A stretch of DNA of 64,000 bases from Nocardia kruczakiae NBRC 101016 (GTDB lineage Bacteria; Actinomycetota; Actinomycetes; Mycobacteriales; Mycobacteriaceae). The position numbers were made by a program, and so were the translations under genes. Where the stretch lies: contig NZ_BDBL01000017.1 in the NCBI RefSeq assembly GCF_001612965.1, positions 1 to 64,000 of the forward strand, read 5' to 3'. Under the pieces are notes generated by a model. It searched no databases. It worked only from the letters and a program-made list of their open reading frames with translations, and was not told the origin of the DNA. This document shows positions 36,081-45,144 of the stretch, piece after piece (the stretch's first letter is position 1; every line of letters begins with the position of its first letter).

Positions 36081-36938
36081 TCAGAACTTCTCGGCCGGGG
36101 ACGGATCGAGCGGCGGGAACACCGCGGGGCGGTGCTCGAGGAAGGACATGATTCCTTCGCGGGCGTCCGCCGAGTCGACCCTGCCCGCGTACGCGCGGGA
36201 TTCGTCCGCGGCCGCCGGACCGGGATGGGAGTACTTCCACGCGGAGGCGAGCAGCCGCTTGGACAGCGCGACCGAGGTCGGCGAGGTGTCACGCACGAAC
36301 TGGTTCGCGTACTCCATGGCCACGGTCATCACCTGATCGGCGGGGATCACCCGGGTGAGGTAGCCCGCTTCGTAGGCCTCGGCGGCGTCGAACACGCGAC
36401 CGGTCAGGATCCAGTCGGTCGCCCGGCCGATCCCGACCAGCCGGGGCAGGAACCACGACGACGCGCCCTCCGGCACCACGCCACGTCGATTGAACACGAA
36501 GCCGAACCGGGCCTTTTCGCTGCCGATGCGGATGTCCATCGCCGCGGCGATCGTCGCCCCGCCGCCGATCGCGTGCCCGTTGAACGCGGCGATCACCGGC
36601 TTCTGCATGGCGAACAGCCGCTCGCTGATCCGGCCCGCGGGCTCGCGGTAACCGGTCGGGGTGTGGCCGTCGACGTCCTCGGCCAGCGCCTTCGACAGCG
36701 TCGCCGGGCCGTCCAGCGCCGCGCCCAGAGAGAAGGCCTCCCCGGCGCCGGTCACGATCACCGCGCGCACCGCGGGATCGTGGTCGGCACGATCGAGTGC
36801 GCGCAGCAGGTCCACCAGCATCGGGACCCGGAACGCGTTGCGACGCTGCGCGGCGTCGAGGGTCACCACGGCGATGCCCTCGGACGCCTCGTAGCGCACA
36901 TCCTCGTACTGTTCGGTCACGGTGGCGGCCTCGGTCAC
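36081..36938 (-). CDS. Enoyl-CoA hydratase/isomerase
   Basis: A 285-residue crotonase-family protein: AFNGHAIGGGATIAAAMDIRI (about 107-127) and the FNRRGVVPEGASSWFLPRLVG loop (about 136-156), where Glu residues can serve as catalytic bases. The GTG at 36938 overlaps the stop of the upstream SDR as GTGA, indicating translational coupling, and GGCGG precedes it. Expected to hydrate or isomerise an enoyl-CoA in the pathway. Substrate unknown. Confidence 0.87.
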   Translation of the reverse strand: MTEAATVTEQYEDVRYEASEGIAVVTLDAAQRRNAFRVPMLVDLLRALDRADHDPAVRAVIVTGAGEAFSLGAALDGPATLSKALAEDVDGHTPTGYREPAGRISERLFAMQKPVIAAFNGHAIGGGATIAAAMDIRIGSEKARFGFVFNRRGVVPEGASSWFLPRLVGIGRATDWILTGRVFDAAEAYEAGYLTRVIPADQVMTVAMEYANQFVRDTSPTSVALSKRLLASAWKYSHPGPAAADESRAYAGRVDSADAREGIMSFLEHRPAVFPPLDPSPAEKF

Positions 36939-37759
36939 AAACCGCCGCCGCAGACCAGGGTCTCGCCGGTGATGTAGCTCGACTCGGGGCTGCACAGCAG
37001 GTAGACCGCGCCCGCGGCCTCCTCGACGGTGCCCGCCCGGCCGAGCGCGATCTGCTTGGTGGCCGCCTCCATCACCGCGGGGTTCACCCCGACCTTGATG
37101 TCGCGCTCCTCCACCTTGATGGTCTTCTCCTCTGTGGTCACCGAGGTCAGGCGAGTGTTGATCACGCCGTAGGCGACGGCGTTGACGGTGACGTTGTAGC
37201 GACCCCACTCCTTGGCGATCGCCTTGGTCAGACCGACCATGCCCGCCTTGGCCGAGGAGTAGTTCGCCTGGCCCGCGTTGCCCTGCAGACCGGAGGTGGA
37301 AGAGATGTTCACAACCTTGCGGCACGGCACGACGCCCGCCTCGCGCTCCTTCTTGACCGCGGCGCTGATGACCGGCTGCGCGGCGCGCAGGATGCGGAAC
37401 GGAGCGGTGAGGTGCACGTCGATGATGTCGTTCCACTGCTGGTCGGTCATCTTCTGGATGACGTTGTCCCAGGTGTAGCCGGCGTTGTTGACGATGATGT
37501 CGATGCCGCCGAAGTGGTCCACCGCGGTGGCCACGAACCGATCGGCGAACTCCGGGTCGGTGACGCTGCCGAGGCAGACCACGGCCTGACCGCCCAGCGC
37601 CTCGATCTCGGCGACGACCTCCTTCGCCGGCTCCGGATCGAGATCGTTGATCACGACCTTGGCCCCTTCGAACGCCAGCTTCCGCGCGACCGCGCGCCCG
37701 ATGCCACGGCCCGAGCCGGAAACCAACGCAACCTTGTCCTGCAGTTTCTGCACGCTCAC
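36935..37759 (-). CDS. Short-chain dehydrogenase/reductase B, operon head
   Basis: A 274-residue SDR with SGSGRGIG near residue 15, NNAG, and YSSAK. It resembles the FabG/MhbD-type dehydrogenases of fatty acid and steroid breakdown. It is the first gene of the minus-strand beta-oxidation operon ending at 24789. GTG 37759 is chosen because AGGAGG lies 6 bases upstream, a near-perfect binding site; a frame from 37858 would add 33 unrelated residues. Substrate is likely a 3-hydroxyacyl-CoA or a cyclic alcohol. Confidence 0.88.
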   Translation of the reverse strand: MSVQKLQDKVALVSGSGRGIGRAVARKLAFEGAKVVINDLDPEPAKEVVAEIEALGGQAVVCLGSVTDPEFADRFVATAVDHFGGIDIIVNNAGYTWDNVIQKMTDQQWNDIIDVHLTAPFRILRAAQPVISAAVKKEREAGVVPCRKVVNISSTSGLQGNAGQANYSSAKAGMVGLTKAIAKEWGRYNVTVNAVAYGVINTRLTSVTTEEKTIKVEERDIKVGVNPAVMEAATKQIALGRAGTVEEAAGAVYLLCSPESSYITGETLVCGGGL

Positions 37760-37862
37760 GTGCTGCCTCCTGAGATTTGCCGCCATAGGCGCGACACCGG
37801 GGAATCGGCGTCGACCTGCGCGAAATAGTTCGTACCGACAATCTGTGACTGCGGTCACTGGG

Positions 37863-37939
37863 GTGAATACTAACTTCAGCTCACTTGGCCGTCAATGCCG
37901 GATTTCTTCAGGCAGAATGCGGCATTTGTTAGTCATGAA
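37863..37939. promoter_or_regulatory. Divergent promoter region with two half-matches to the island motif
   Basis: Between the SDR-headed operon and the Ltp-like operon lie GTGAATACTAAC (37863-37874, whose complement reads GTTAGTATTCAC) and GTTAGTCATGAA (37928-37939). Both resemble the GTTA-N4-TAAC sites elsewhere but with weaker right halves. They could be degenerate operator copies. Confidence 0.35.
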
Positions 37940-38026
37940 TATGTATAGTCCATGTCAGGCCCGACGGTGCGCACGTCCCTCGGGCGCACACTCCCTCGAC
38001 ACAACCCCTCGAGCAAGGACAGACCC

Positions 38027-39211
38027 ATGACTAACGTCTGTATCAGCGGCGTCGGAATGATGCCCTTCACCAAACCCGGAAAGAGTGAGACCTACGACCG
38101 GATGGGCGCCGCGGCGACCATCGCGGCCCTGCAGGACGCGGGCATCGACTACGGCGATGTCCAGCAGGCCTATGTGGGGTACGTCTACGGCGACTCCACC
38201 TCCGGGCAGAACGCCCTCTACGAGGTCGGTATGACCGGCATTCCGGTGGTGAACGTCAACAACAACTGCTCCACCGGCTCCAGTGCCCTCTGGCTGGCAC
38301 GCCAGGCGGTCGCCTCCGGCACGGCCGACTGTGTGCTCGCCCTCGGCTTCGAGCAGATGCAGCCGGGCGCCCTGGTCAACGCCTTCGGCGATCGCCCGAG
38401 CCCGACCGAGCGCGGCGAGAACATCGCGGCCTCGCGACCCGGCGGCGACGAGCCGGCCCCGATGGCGGCGAAGATGTTCGGCGGCGCGGGCGTGGAATAC
38501 ATGTCGCGCTACGGCGTGACTTCCGAGATCTTCGGACGTGTCTCGGTCAAGGCGCGCTCGCACGCGGGCCGCAACCCGCTGGCGGTGTTCCGCGACCCGA
38601 TCGACCTGGCCACCGTGATGGGCTCGAAGCAAATCTGGGGACCGCTGACGCTGCTGATGTGCTGCCCGCCGACCAACGGCGCGGCCGCCGCGATCGTGTG
38701 CAGCGAGGAGTTCGCCCGCGCCCGCGGCCTGGACGCGAGCATCCGTGTGAAGGCCCAGTCGTTGGTCACCGATGTGGCAGGCACCTTCGAGACCACCGAC
38801 ATGATGAAGGTGGCCGGCTACGACATGACCGCCAAGGCCGCCGCCGAGGTCTACGAACAGTCCGGCATCGACCCGCTCGACATCCCGGTGGTCGAGCTGC
38901 ACGACTGCTTCAGCACCAACGAGGTCATCACCTACGAGGGCCTCGGCCTCACCCCCGAGGGCACCGCGGAGAAGTTCGTCCTCGACGGCGACAACACCTA
39001 CGGCGGCCGCGTCGTAACCAACCCGTCCGGCGGCCTGCTCTCCAAGGGCCACCCCCTGGGCGCCACCGGCCTGGCGCAGTGCGCCGAACTGGTGTGGCAG
39101 CTGCGCGGCCAGGCCGGCGATCGCCAGGTCGACGGCGCGCGAATCGCATTGCAGCACAACCTCGGTCTCGGCGGCGCCTGCGTCGTGACCCTGTACGAGA
39201 AGGTGGGCTGA
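38027..39211 (+). CDS. SCP-x/Ltp-type thiolase (lipid-transfer protein)
   Basis: A 394-residue thiolase-fold protein of the SCP-x / lipid-transfer type, which in steroid degradation removes branched or ring side chains by retro-aldol or thiolytic cleavage. The nucleophilic Cys lies in NNNCSTGSSAL (about residue 80-90), HDCF supplies a catalytic His, and GHPLGATG is near the C-terminus. No separate C-terminal SCP2 domain is present. ATG 38027 follows AAGGAC. It is followed by two MaoC-type genes with overlapping or nearly overlapping ends, a layout known for side-chain degrading aldolase/hydratase sets. Confidence 0.88.
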   Translation: MTNVCISGVGMMPFTKPGKSETYDRMGAAATIAALQDAGIDYGDVQQAYVGYVYGDSTSGQNALYEVGMTGIPVVNVNNNCSTGSSALWLARQAVASGTADCVLALGFEQMQPGALVNAFGDRPSPTERGENIAASRPGGDEPAPMAAKMFGGAGVEYMSRYGVTSEIFGRVSVKARSHAGRNPLAVFRDPIDLATVMGSKQIWGPLTLLMCCPPTNGAAAAIVCSEEFARARGLDASIRVKAQSLVTDVAGTFETTDMMKVAGYDMTAKAAAEVYEQSGIDPLDIPVVELHDCFSTNEVITYEGLGLTPEGTAEKFVLDGDNTYGGRVVTNPSGGLLSKGHPLGATGLAQCAELVWQLRGQAGDRQVDGARIALQHNLGLGGACVVTLYEKVG

Positions 39212-39666
39212 TGTCCCTCGATCACGCAATCCTCGATGTCGTCACTCCGCCGGTGATCGCCGACATCGAACGCGGCCGGATCAAGCAATTCGCCATCGCG
39301 ATCGGCGAGCAGAACCCGATCTACCGCGACCGGGACGCAGCGATCGCCGCGGGCCATCCCGATGTGCTCGCCCCGCCAACCTTCCTGTTCGGCCTCGAAC
39401 TCGAGAACTCCCCTGTCTTCGACGATCTCGCCGCCCATGGCGTCGACCTCGGCACCGTGCTCCACGGTGAGCAGCGATTCCGATACTTCGCCGATGTCCA
39501 CGCCGGAGACCGGGTGCAGTTCGACTCGGCCTACGTCGACGCCTACTCCAAAGCGGGTGGCGCGCTCGACTTCCTGGTCCGCCGCACCACGGTGACCAGG
39601 GACGGCGCGGTCGTGGCCGAACTCGAGAGCGTCAGCGTCATCAAGAACCCCGGAGGCACCTCGTGA
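39211..39666 (+). CDS. MaoC N-terminal-type dehydratase subunit
   Basis: A 151-residue hot-dog-fold protein: AIGEQNPIYRDRDAAIAAGHPDVLAPPTFLFG is the MaoC-like N-terminal half, lacking the full D-x(4)-HxxD catalytic set of the partner. Such proteins pair with a second hot-dog subunit to form an enoyl-CoA hydratase used on bulky acyl-CoAs. Its ATG overlaps the thiolase stop by one base, and its end overlaps the next gene by 4 bases (GTGA). Confidence 0.82.
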   Translation: MSLDHAILDVVTPPVIADIERGRIKQFAIAIGEQNPIYRDRDAAIAAGHPDVLAPPTFLFGLELENSPVFDDLAAHGVDLGTVLHGEQRFRYFADVHAGDRVQFDSAYVDAYSKAGGALDFLVRRTTVTRDGAVVAELESVSVIKNPGGTS

Positions 39667-40079
39667 ACTCACCCGCCCTCGCCACGACAACGTCTGTTCC
39701 GGAACTGCGTCCCGGCGCCGTCTCCCGCACGACGCTGGCCCTCTTCGCCGGCGCCTCGGGCGACCACAACCCGATCCACATCGATATCGACTCGGCACGG
39801 GCCTCGGGCATGGACGACGTCTTCGCCCACGGCATGCTGTCGATGGCCTACCTGGGCCGGCTGCTCACCGACTGGGTGCCGCAGAGCCGCATTCTCGAAC
39901 TGTCCACCCGATTCACGGCGATCACACCGGTTCTCGCCGAACCTGTGTTCCACGCCGAAGTCACCGGCATCGAGACCGTCGACGGCGAACAGCGCGCCCA
40001 TCTCGACCTGACCGCCGAACTCGCGGACGGGACCAAGACGCTGGCCGGAAAAGCAGTCGTGTCGTGGCCAGGGGCATGA
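39663..40079 (+). CDS. MaoC-type enoyl-CoA hydratase catalytic subunit
   Basis: A 138-residue hot-dog-fold protein with the hydratase motif FAGASGDHNPIHIDIDSARASGMDDVFAHGMLSM (about 28-61), which contains the catalytic Asp-His pair and the GM/HG loop. It is likely the catalytic half of a heteromeric hydratase with the protein encoded directly upstream. GTG 39663 overlaps the upstream stop. It hydrates a 2-enoyl-CoA, and the Ltp-like protein then cleaves the product, as in steroid side-chain steps; that link is inference. Confidence 0.85.
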   Translation: MNSPALATTTSVPELRPGAVSRTTLALFAGASGDHNPIHIDIDSARASGMDDVFAHGMLSMAYLGRLLTDWVPQSRILELSTRFTAITPVLAEPVFHAEVTGIETVDGEQRAHLDLTAELADGTKTLAGKAVVSWPGA

Positions 40080-40133
40080 CATGCCCGAGATGCGAAAATA
40101 GCCGCATGATCGCGCCCACAGGGAAGAGCTGAC

Positions 40134-41378
40134 ATGTCACGACCGACGGCGACGCCGACGACGAACACTGACACCGACGGGCACTTCGCGAGCCTGCCCA
40201 CGCGAGGTAGCCAGCGCACCGAGCAGATCGCACGGGCCGCCGCGCGTCTGTTCCAGGACTTGGGATACCAGAACGTCAGTATCGACCAGATCGGCGCCGC
40301 CGTCGGCCTGACCGGGCCCGCGGTCTACCGGCACTTCAAGGGCAAATACGCCATCCTGGTACGCGCGCTGCAAGGCCAGACCGACATGGTGGCCGAACTC
40401 GAGAAACATGCGGACAGGATGGGTTCGACTCCCCGCGAGCAACTCGACGTGTTCCTCGAAGGGCTCAGTGATCTGACGGCCAACGGCGACGAGGCGACCT
40501 TGTGGCGGCGTGAGCGTCGGCACCTGCTTCAGGCCGAATACGAGTTGTTCAGCGGCTACTTCACCGCCAACCGGGACTACATCGCCTCGAAGATCACCGC
40601 CCTGAATCCGGCCGTAGACGACCGCAAGGCCGAATTGCTCGGCTTCGCCGTGCTCACCATGTACTCGAACACGCCCGATATCCGCGGCCATCTGTCACCC
40701 GAGCGGTTGATGGAAATCCAAGCGGCCCTGGCCGAGACGATCATCGACTGCCCGTTGCCCGACATCGCGCCGGACGCGGTCGCACTGCCTCCCGCCGTGC
40801 CGCGGCGCCCTGCAGGACGACGCGAGCGCATCATCGAGGCCTCCACCAGGTTGTTCGAGGAGCGCGGCTTCTACGACGTGCGCATCGACGACATCGCCAA
40901 GGCCTCGGAGATGTCGGTGGCCACGCTGTACCAGCACGTGACCGGCAAAGGGCAGGTGTTGCGCGCCATCCTGGAGCGAGGCGCCGAAGGGCTGCTCTAC
41001 ACGACCGCCGATGCCCTGGCGCACGCGACCGACGCGCGCGAGGTGCTCGACGCGCTCATCCGCACCTACATCAGACAGGCGCTGGGTGTGCACGGCCGGA
41101 TCATGCAGATTCTGGCCACGGACCTGCTGTACCTGTCCGACGAGGAACAATCCGCTATGCGCGAGACCCAGCGCGAGTACGTCGCCGAGTGGGTGCAGGC
41201 CATCTGCGAACTCGCACCCGCCCTCACGACCGCGGACGCCCGCGCACTCGCCCAGGCGGTGATCGGCGTCGTCACCGACATCTCGCAGCTTCCGCAGTTC
41301 CGGCAGCGGCCCGGGATCGCCGAGGAGCTCACCGCCCTGGCGACCGCGATGGTGTTGCCGCAGAGCCTCATTCGATGA
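40134..41378 (+). CDS. Tandem TetR-type transcriptional regulator (two HTH domains)
   Basis: A 414-residue protein with two complete TetR N-terminal regions. The first (about 20-65, RTEQIARAAARLFQDLGYQNVSIDQIGAAVGLTGPAVYRHFKGK) and the second (about 225-270, RERIIEASTRLFEERGFYDVRIDDIAKASEMSVATLYQHVTGK) are each followed by a helical ligand-binding-type segment. Two fused TetR units would bind two operators or one extended site. Its place inside the island makes it the candidate regulator for the GTTA-N4-TAAC sites. GGGAAGAG precedes ATG 40134. Its ligand is probably a pathway CoA ester or free acid, which is inference. Confidence 0.88.
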   Translation: MSRPTATPTTNTDTDGHFASLPTRGSQRTEQIARAAARLFQDLGYQNVSIDQIGAAVGLTGPAVYRHFKGKYAILVRALQGQTDMVAELEKHADRMGSTPREQLDVFLEGLSDLTANGDEATLWRRERRHLLQAEYELFSGYFTANRDYIASKITALNPAVDDRKAELLGFAVLTMYSNTPDIRGHLSPERLMEIQAALAETIIDCPLPDIAPDAVALPPAVPRRPAGRRERIIEASTRLFEERGFYDVRIDDIAKASEMSVATLYQHVTGKGQVLRAILERGAEGLLYTTADALAHATDAREVLDALIRTYIRQALGVHGRIMQILATDLLYLSDEEQSAMRETQREYVAEWVQAICELAPALTTADARALAQAVIGVVTDISQLPQFRQRPGIAEELTALATAMVLPQSLIR

Positions 41379-41415
41379 ACATCCACTTATTCCCTCCGAT
41401 AAGGGGACCCCAGCA

Positions 41416-42195
41416 ATGTCAGAGACAGCACGGCGTCATGCCGTAGTCGTAGGTGGCGCTTCCGGCATCGGCGCCGCGATCGCCCGCGCACTGGCCGCGG
41501 ACGGAGCGACGGTCACCGTCGCCGACCGCAATGCCGACCAGGCCCGCGCACTCGCCGACGAGCTCGGCGCGGGCCACGACTCCGCCCGGGTGGAGATCAC
41601 CGACGAGGACTCCGTCCGCGAGCTCTTCGAGACGGCCCGCTCGGCTCACGGACGGGTCGACATCGCCGTGAACAGCGCCGGCGTCAGCGCCGCGGGCGCG
41701 GTCGCCGATCTGCCCGTCGAGAAGTTCCGCCGAGTCGTCGATGTGTGCTTGACCGGTGCTTTCCTCGTTGTCAAACACGCGGCCCGCGCCATGGAGGCGG
41801 GCGGCGTCATCATCTCGCTGTCCTCGCTCAATGCCCGGCAGCCGGGAACCGGGATGGCGGCCTACTGCTCGGCGAAGGCCGGTCTGGCCATGCTGACCCA
41901 GGTCTCCGCACTCGAACTCGCCCCGCGCGGCATCCGGGTCAACGCCATCGCCCCCGGCATCGTCATGACACCGTTGACCAGCCCCTCGATGAGCGTTCCC
42001 GGCCTCGAGGACGATTACATAGCCAACACCCCGCTGGGCAGACCGGGCACCCCGGAGGAAATCGCCGACGCCGCGGTCTACATCGCTCGCGCCGCGTGGC
42101 TCACCGGCGAGACCCTCGACATCAACGGCGGCGCACACCTGGTCAAGTACCCGGACCTGCTCACGCATTTCCAGCGCGCACGCGCCTCCGCCTGA
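41416..42195 (+). CDS. Short-chain dehydrogenase/reductase C
   Basis: A 259-residue SDR: GGASGIG (about 12-18), NSAGVSAAG and YCSAK active-site region, TGETLDINGG near the end, as in classical FabG-like proteins. It starts 38 bases after the regulator gene with AAGGGGA upstream of ATG 41416. Role in oxidising a hydroxy intermediate is expected; substrate unknown. It is followed by two hairpins and a 680-base gap. Confidence 0.88.
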   Translation: MSETARRHAVVVGGASGIGAAIARALAADGATVTVADRNADQARALADELGAGHDSARVEITDEDSVRELFETARSAHGRVDIAVNSAGVSAAGAVADLPVEKFRRVVDVCLTGAFLVVKHAARAMEAGGVIISLSSLNARQPGTGMAAYCSAKAGLAMLTQVSALELAPRGIRVNAIAPGIVMTPLTSPSMSVPGLEDDYIANTPLGRPGTPEEIADAAVYIARAAWLTGETLDINGGAHLVKYPDLLTHFQRARASA

Positions 42196-42236
42196 CAACG
42201 CCGCGCCGAGCGCGGTCCGAATCGTAGTGAGCTGCC

Positions 42237-42260
42237 GCCGCAGCGGGCCACCGCTGCGGC
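42237..42260. terminator. Terminator hairpin after SDR C
   Basis: GCCGCAGCGG (42237-42246) pairs perfectly with CCGCTGCGGC (42251-42260) around a 4-base loop, 41 bases after the stop of SDR C. Confidence 0.7.
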
Positions 42261-42269
42261 AAATTCGAT

Positions 42270-42293
42270 GCTGCGGCGATTCGACGCCGCAGC
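42270..42293. terminator. Second hairpin in tandem
   Basis: GCTGCGGCG (42270-42278) pairs with CGCCGCAGC (42285-42293) around a 6-base loop. It shares GCTGCGGC with the previous hairpin, so the two may also form alternative pairings. Confidence 0.6.
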
Positions 42294-42875
42294 GATCGGA
42301 CGGCCGCGCGATCGAGTGCCTTTCGGACGACTCAGGAGCGTTCGGAGCAACCCTTGGGCGACCGCTGCCCGAGCTGTCGGTATTCCGCTGCGCCACCCCC
42401 CACCCGACCCCTGTCTCGGGCCCGATCGCAGGCGCGAGGTGCCACGTACTGTCCCCCCTTCCAACGCGTCCACAGCGACAACCGGAAGCCGTCAGTTCAT
42501 AATCTGTATTAACACCATCGGCCACACAGCCGTTTGCCGGGCCTGGAGCAGCCGATCGGAAGGGCGAGGAACGACTACCGAAGATCGGTCGTTTCACCGC
42601 GAATTATGTTTTCTTACAGCACTTTTGCTGACACGCATCGGCCACTCCCGGCAGTGTGAGCGGCTGCGTACAAGATTTATCACCAGTCCCCATTGACGAG
42701 TCGTTCGCGACATGCCACGATATGAGCGCTAACACACTCTGTGCCCTCCGTCACATTTCACCGGATGGGCGAGCTCTCCCGATTCCCCCGGATCACCGGG
42801 AGGCTCTCAGTTCGTCATCGAGCGGCGCCGGCCCCCGACGGCCCACGGAACACCGGCCCCAACGAAGGAGCAGTA

Positions 42876-44081
42876 ATGACAACGCAACCCGCCGAAGCAG
42901 AGGTCGCCACCGAGGACCTCGCCTCGTTCCCGTTCCGTCGCGAGTGCCCGTTCTCGCTGTCGAAGCAGTACGAGTCCTACTCCGACGACGCGCTGCGCAA
43001 GGTCGACTTCAAGGGCACGCCCGGCTGGCTGGTCACCGGTTACAACAACGTCCGCTCCGTGCTCGCCGATCCGCGCACGAGCGTCCGCGGCATCGACGAC
43101 TCCTCCCGCGGCGACGCGGGCGACCAGGCCGTGCCCGGTTTCTTCGTCGCCATGGACCCGCCCCAGCACGACGATCTGCGCCGCATCCTGGCCAAGGAGT
43201 TCACCCCGCGCCGGATGGCCGCCATGCGCCCGGCCATTCAGCGCATCGCCGACGAGCTGATCGACGCCATGCTGGCCTCCGAGGGTCCGGTGGACCTGGT
43301 GGACGCGCTGGCCCTGCCGCTGCCCTCCCTGGTGATCTGCGAACTGCTCGGCGTCCCCTACGACAAGCACGATTTCTTCCAGGAACGCACCCGGGCCGTG
43401 CTGGCCCCGAACAGCACTCCCGAGGACGTCGAGGCGGCGATCGGCGCGGTCATGATGTACCTCGCCGAGCTGGTGACCATCAAGCAGGCCGAGCCTGGCG
43501 ACGACCTGATCAGCCTGCTGGTCAAGCACATCGACTCCGGTGCGCTGACCGTCATCGACGTCGCGGGCATGTCGACCTTCCTGCTCATGGCCGGGCACGA
43601 AACGACCGGCAATATGATCGGCCTCGGCCTGTTCTCGCTGTTGGAGCACCCCGACCAGCTGGCCGAGCTGCGCAACGATCCCCAGCTCATGCCGCAGGCG
43701 GTCGAGGAACTGCTGCGCCACCTCGACATCATCGGCAACCTGCCCCGGACCGTCACCGAGGACATCGAGATCAACGGCCAGAAGATCGCCAAGGGCGAGC
43801 TGGTGATGATGTCCACCGAGGCGGCCAACAAAGACGCCGACGTCTTCGACGACCCCGAACGCTTCGACATCCACCGCGACGCCAGCCGTCACATGACGTT
43901 CGGCCACGGCATCCACACCTGCCTCGGCGCTCCGCTGGCCCGCCTCGAACTGGACATCGTGTTCACCACGCTGCTCGAGCGGATCCCCACGCTGCGCCTG
44001 GCGGTGCCCGCGGCCGAGGTCAAGGTCAAGTTCGCCAGGATCTTCGGACTCGACGAATTGCCCATCACCTGGGATCGCTGA
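42876..44081 (+). CDS. Cytochrome P450 monooxygenase
   Basis: A 401-residue soluble bacterial P450. The oxygen-binding I-helix motif is AGHETT (239-244), the K-helix ExxR is EELLR (278-281) and the heme-binding loop is FGHGIHTCLGAPLAR with Cys349. It hydroxylates a hydrophobic substrate, giving an entry or mid step of the island. GAAGGAG lies 5 bases before ATG 42876; an upstream frame from 42741 is not supported. The following gene encodes a 2Fe-2S flavin reductase that could serve as its electron donor, so no free ferredoxin need be encoded here. The CYP family is not assignable by eye. Confidence 0.93.
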   Translation: MTTQPAEAEVATEDLASFPFRRECPFSLSKQYESYSDDALRKVDFKGTPGWLVTGYNNVRSVLADPRTSVRGIDDSSRGDAGDQAVPGFFVAMDPPQHDDLRRILAKEFTPRRMAAMRPAIQRIADELIDAMLASEGPVDLVDALALPLPSLVICELLGVPYDKHDFFQERTRAVLAPNSTPEDVEAAIGAVMMYLAELVTIKQAEPGDDLISLLVKHIDSGALTVIDVAGMSTFLLMAGHETTGNMIGLGLFSLLEHPDQLAELRNDPQLMPQAVEELLRHLDIIGNLPRTVTEDIEINGQKIAKGELVMMSTEAANKDADVFDDPERFDIHRDASRHMTFGHGIHTCLGAPLARLELDIVFTTLLERIPTLRLAVPAAEVKVKFARIFGLDELPITWDR

Positions 44082-44111
44082 CAGTTATCGCCCTCGTGTC
44101 ATGGAAGGAAC

Positions 44112-45107
44112 GTGTCGTTGACACCTTCGAAAGTCTCGGCAGCTTCGTCGGGCGAGGCCGCCGATGATCTGGATGTCGTCGTCGAAAGCATCGAGGATGT
44201 CGCAGCCGGCGTCAAAGCCCTGACCCTGCGACCGGTGACCGGCGCCTTGCTGCCCGCATGGCAGCCCGGTTCCCACATCGACGTGTTCCTTCCCTCGGGC
44301 GCGGTGCGTCAGTACTCTCTGTGCGGTGATCGCCGCGATCCGGACGCGTGGCGGATCGCGGTGCTGCGCGAGCCACCCGGCAAGGGCCGGGGCGGTTCGG
44401 AGTACATCCACACCTCGCTGCGCGCGGGCACGAAGATCCGCGTCGGCGCGCCTCGCGACAACTTCGCCCTGGTCGAGGCGCGGCGGTATCTGTTCATCGC
44501 GGGTGGCATCGGGATCACCCCAATTCTGCCGATGATCGCGCACGTCCACGAGCAAGGCGCCACGTGGCGACTGGTCTACGGCGGCCGCACCGCCGACTCC
44601 ATGGCCTTCCGCGACGAACTCGAGCGATATGGCGATCGCGTCGAGTTCTGGCCCGAAGACCGCGCCGGCCTGATCGACCTGGCCGGCGTCCTCGCCGGAA
44701 CGCCCTCGGACACCGCGATCTACAGCTGCGGCCCCGCCGCGCTCCTCGAAGCGCTCGAGCAGCAGTGCGGCGACCGCCCCACGGGCGCCCTGCACACCGA
44801 GCGTTTCGTACCGAAGACCGACGACCGCACCGCCACCGACACGGCCTTCGAAGTCGTTCTGGCCAAACAGGATCGGACGATCATCATTCCGCCGGACAAA
44901 AGCATCCTGCACACGCTCGAAGCCGCCGGAGTCGAGGTGCTCTCGTCCTGCCAGCAGGGCATGTGCGGCCGGTGTGAACAGACGGTCCTCGACGGTAGGC
45001 CGGACCACCGTGACGAGGTCCTGACTCCCGAAGAACGCGAAAGCAACGAATACATCCTCATCTGCGTATCCCGGTGCCTGGGCGAGCGCCTAGTCCTGGA
45101 TCTGTGA
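44112..45107 (+). CDS. FMN/NAD(P)H reductase with C-terminal 2Fe-2S domain (phthalate dioxygenase reductase type)
   Basis: A 331-residue oxidoreductase: FMN-binding VRQYSLCGD, NAD(P)-binding GGIGITPILPMIAH and a plant-type 2Fe-2S segment CQQGMCGRCEQTVLDG with the fourth Cys in ILICVSRC. The order FMN-NAD-2Fe-2S is the phthalate dioxygenase reductase layout, also used by some P450s. GTG 44112 follows GGAAGGA. It begins 30 bases after the P450, so it is most likely that enzyme's dedicated reductase. Confidence 0.92.
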   Translation: MSLTPSKVSAASSGEAADDLDVVVESIEDVAAGVKALTLRPVTGALLPAWQPGSHIDVFLPSGAVRQYSLCGDRRDPDAWRIAVLREPPGKGRGGSEYIHTSLRAGTKIRVGAPRDNFALVEARRYLFIAGGIGITPILPMIAHVHEQGATWRLVYGGRTADSMAFRDELERYGDRVEFWPEDRAGLIDLAGVLAGTPSDTAIYSCGPAALLEALEQQCGDRPTGALHTERFVPKTDDRTATDTAFEVVLAKQDRTIIIPPDKSILHTLEAAGVEVLSSCQQGMCGRCEQTVLDGRPDHRDEVLTPEERESNEYILICVSRCLGERLVLDL

Positions 45108-45144
45108 CAAGACTTCCGAACACCTATTTCGACAGGAGAGAACA

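Larger units (their letters stand above)
42196..42875. other. Long gap between SDR C and the P450 gene
   Basis: The gap starts with two hairpins (listed as terminators), then has AT-richer sequence at about 42500-42730 where the P450 promoter should lie. ATTAAC at 42499-42504 is a half-match to the island motif. No coding frame shows a domain. Confidence 0.5.
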
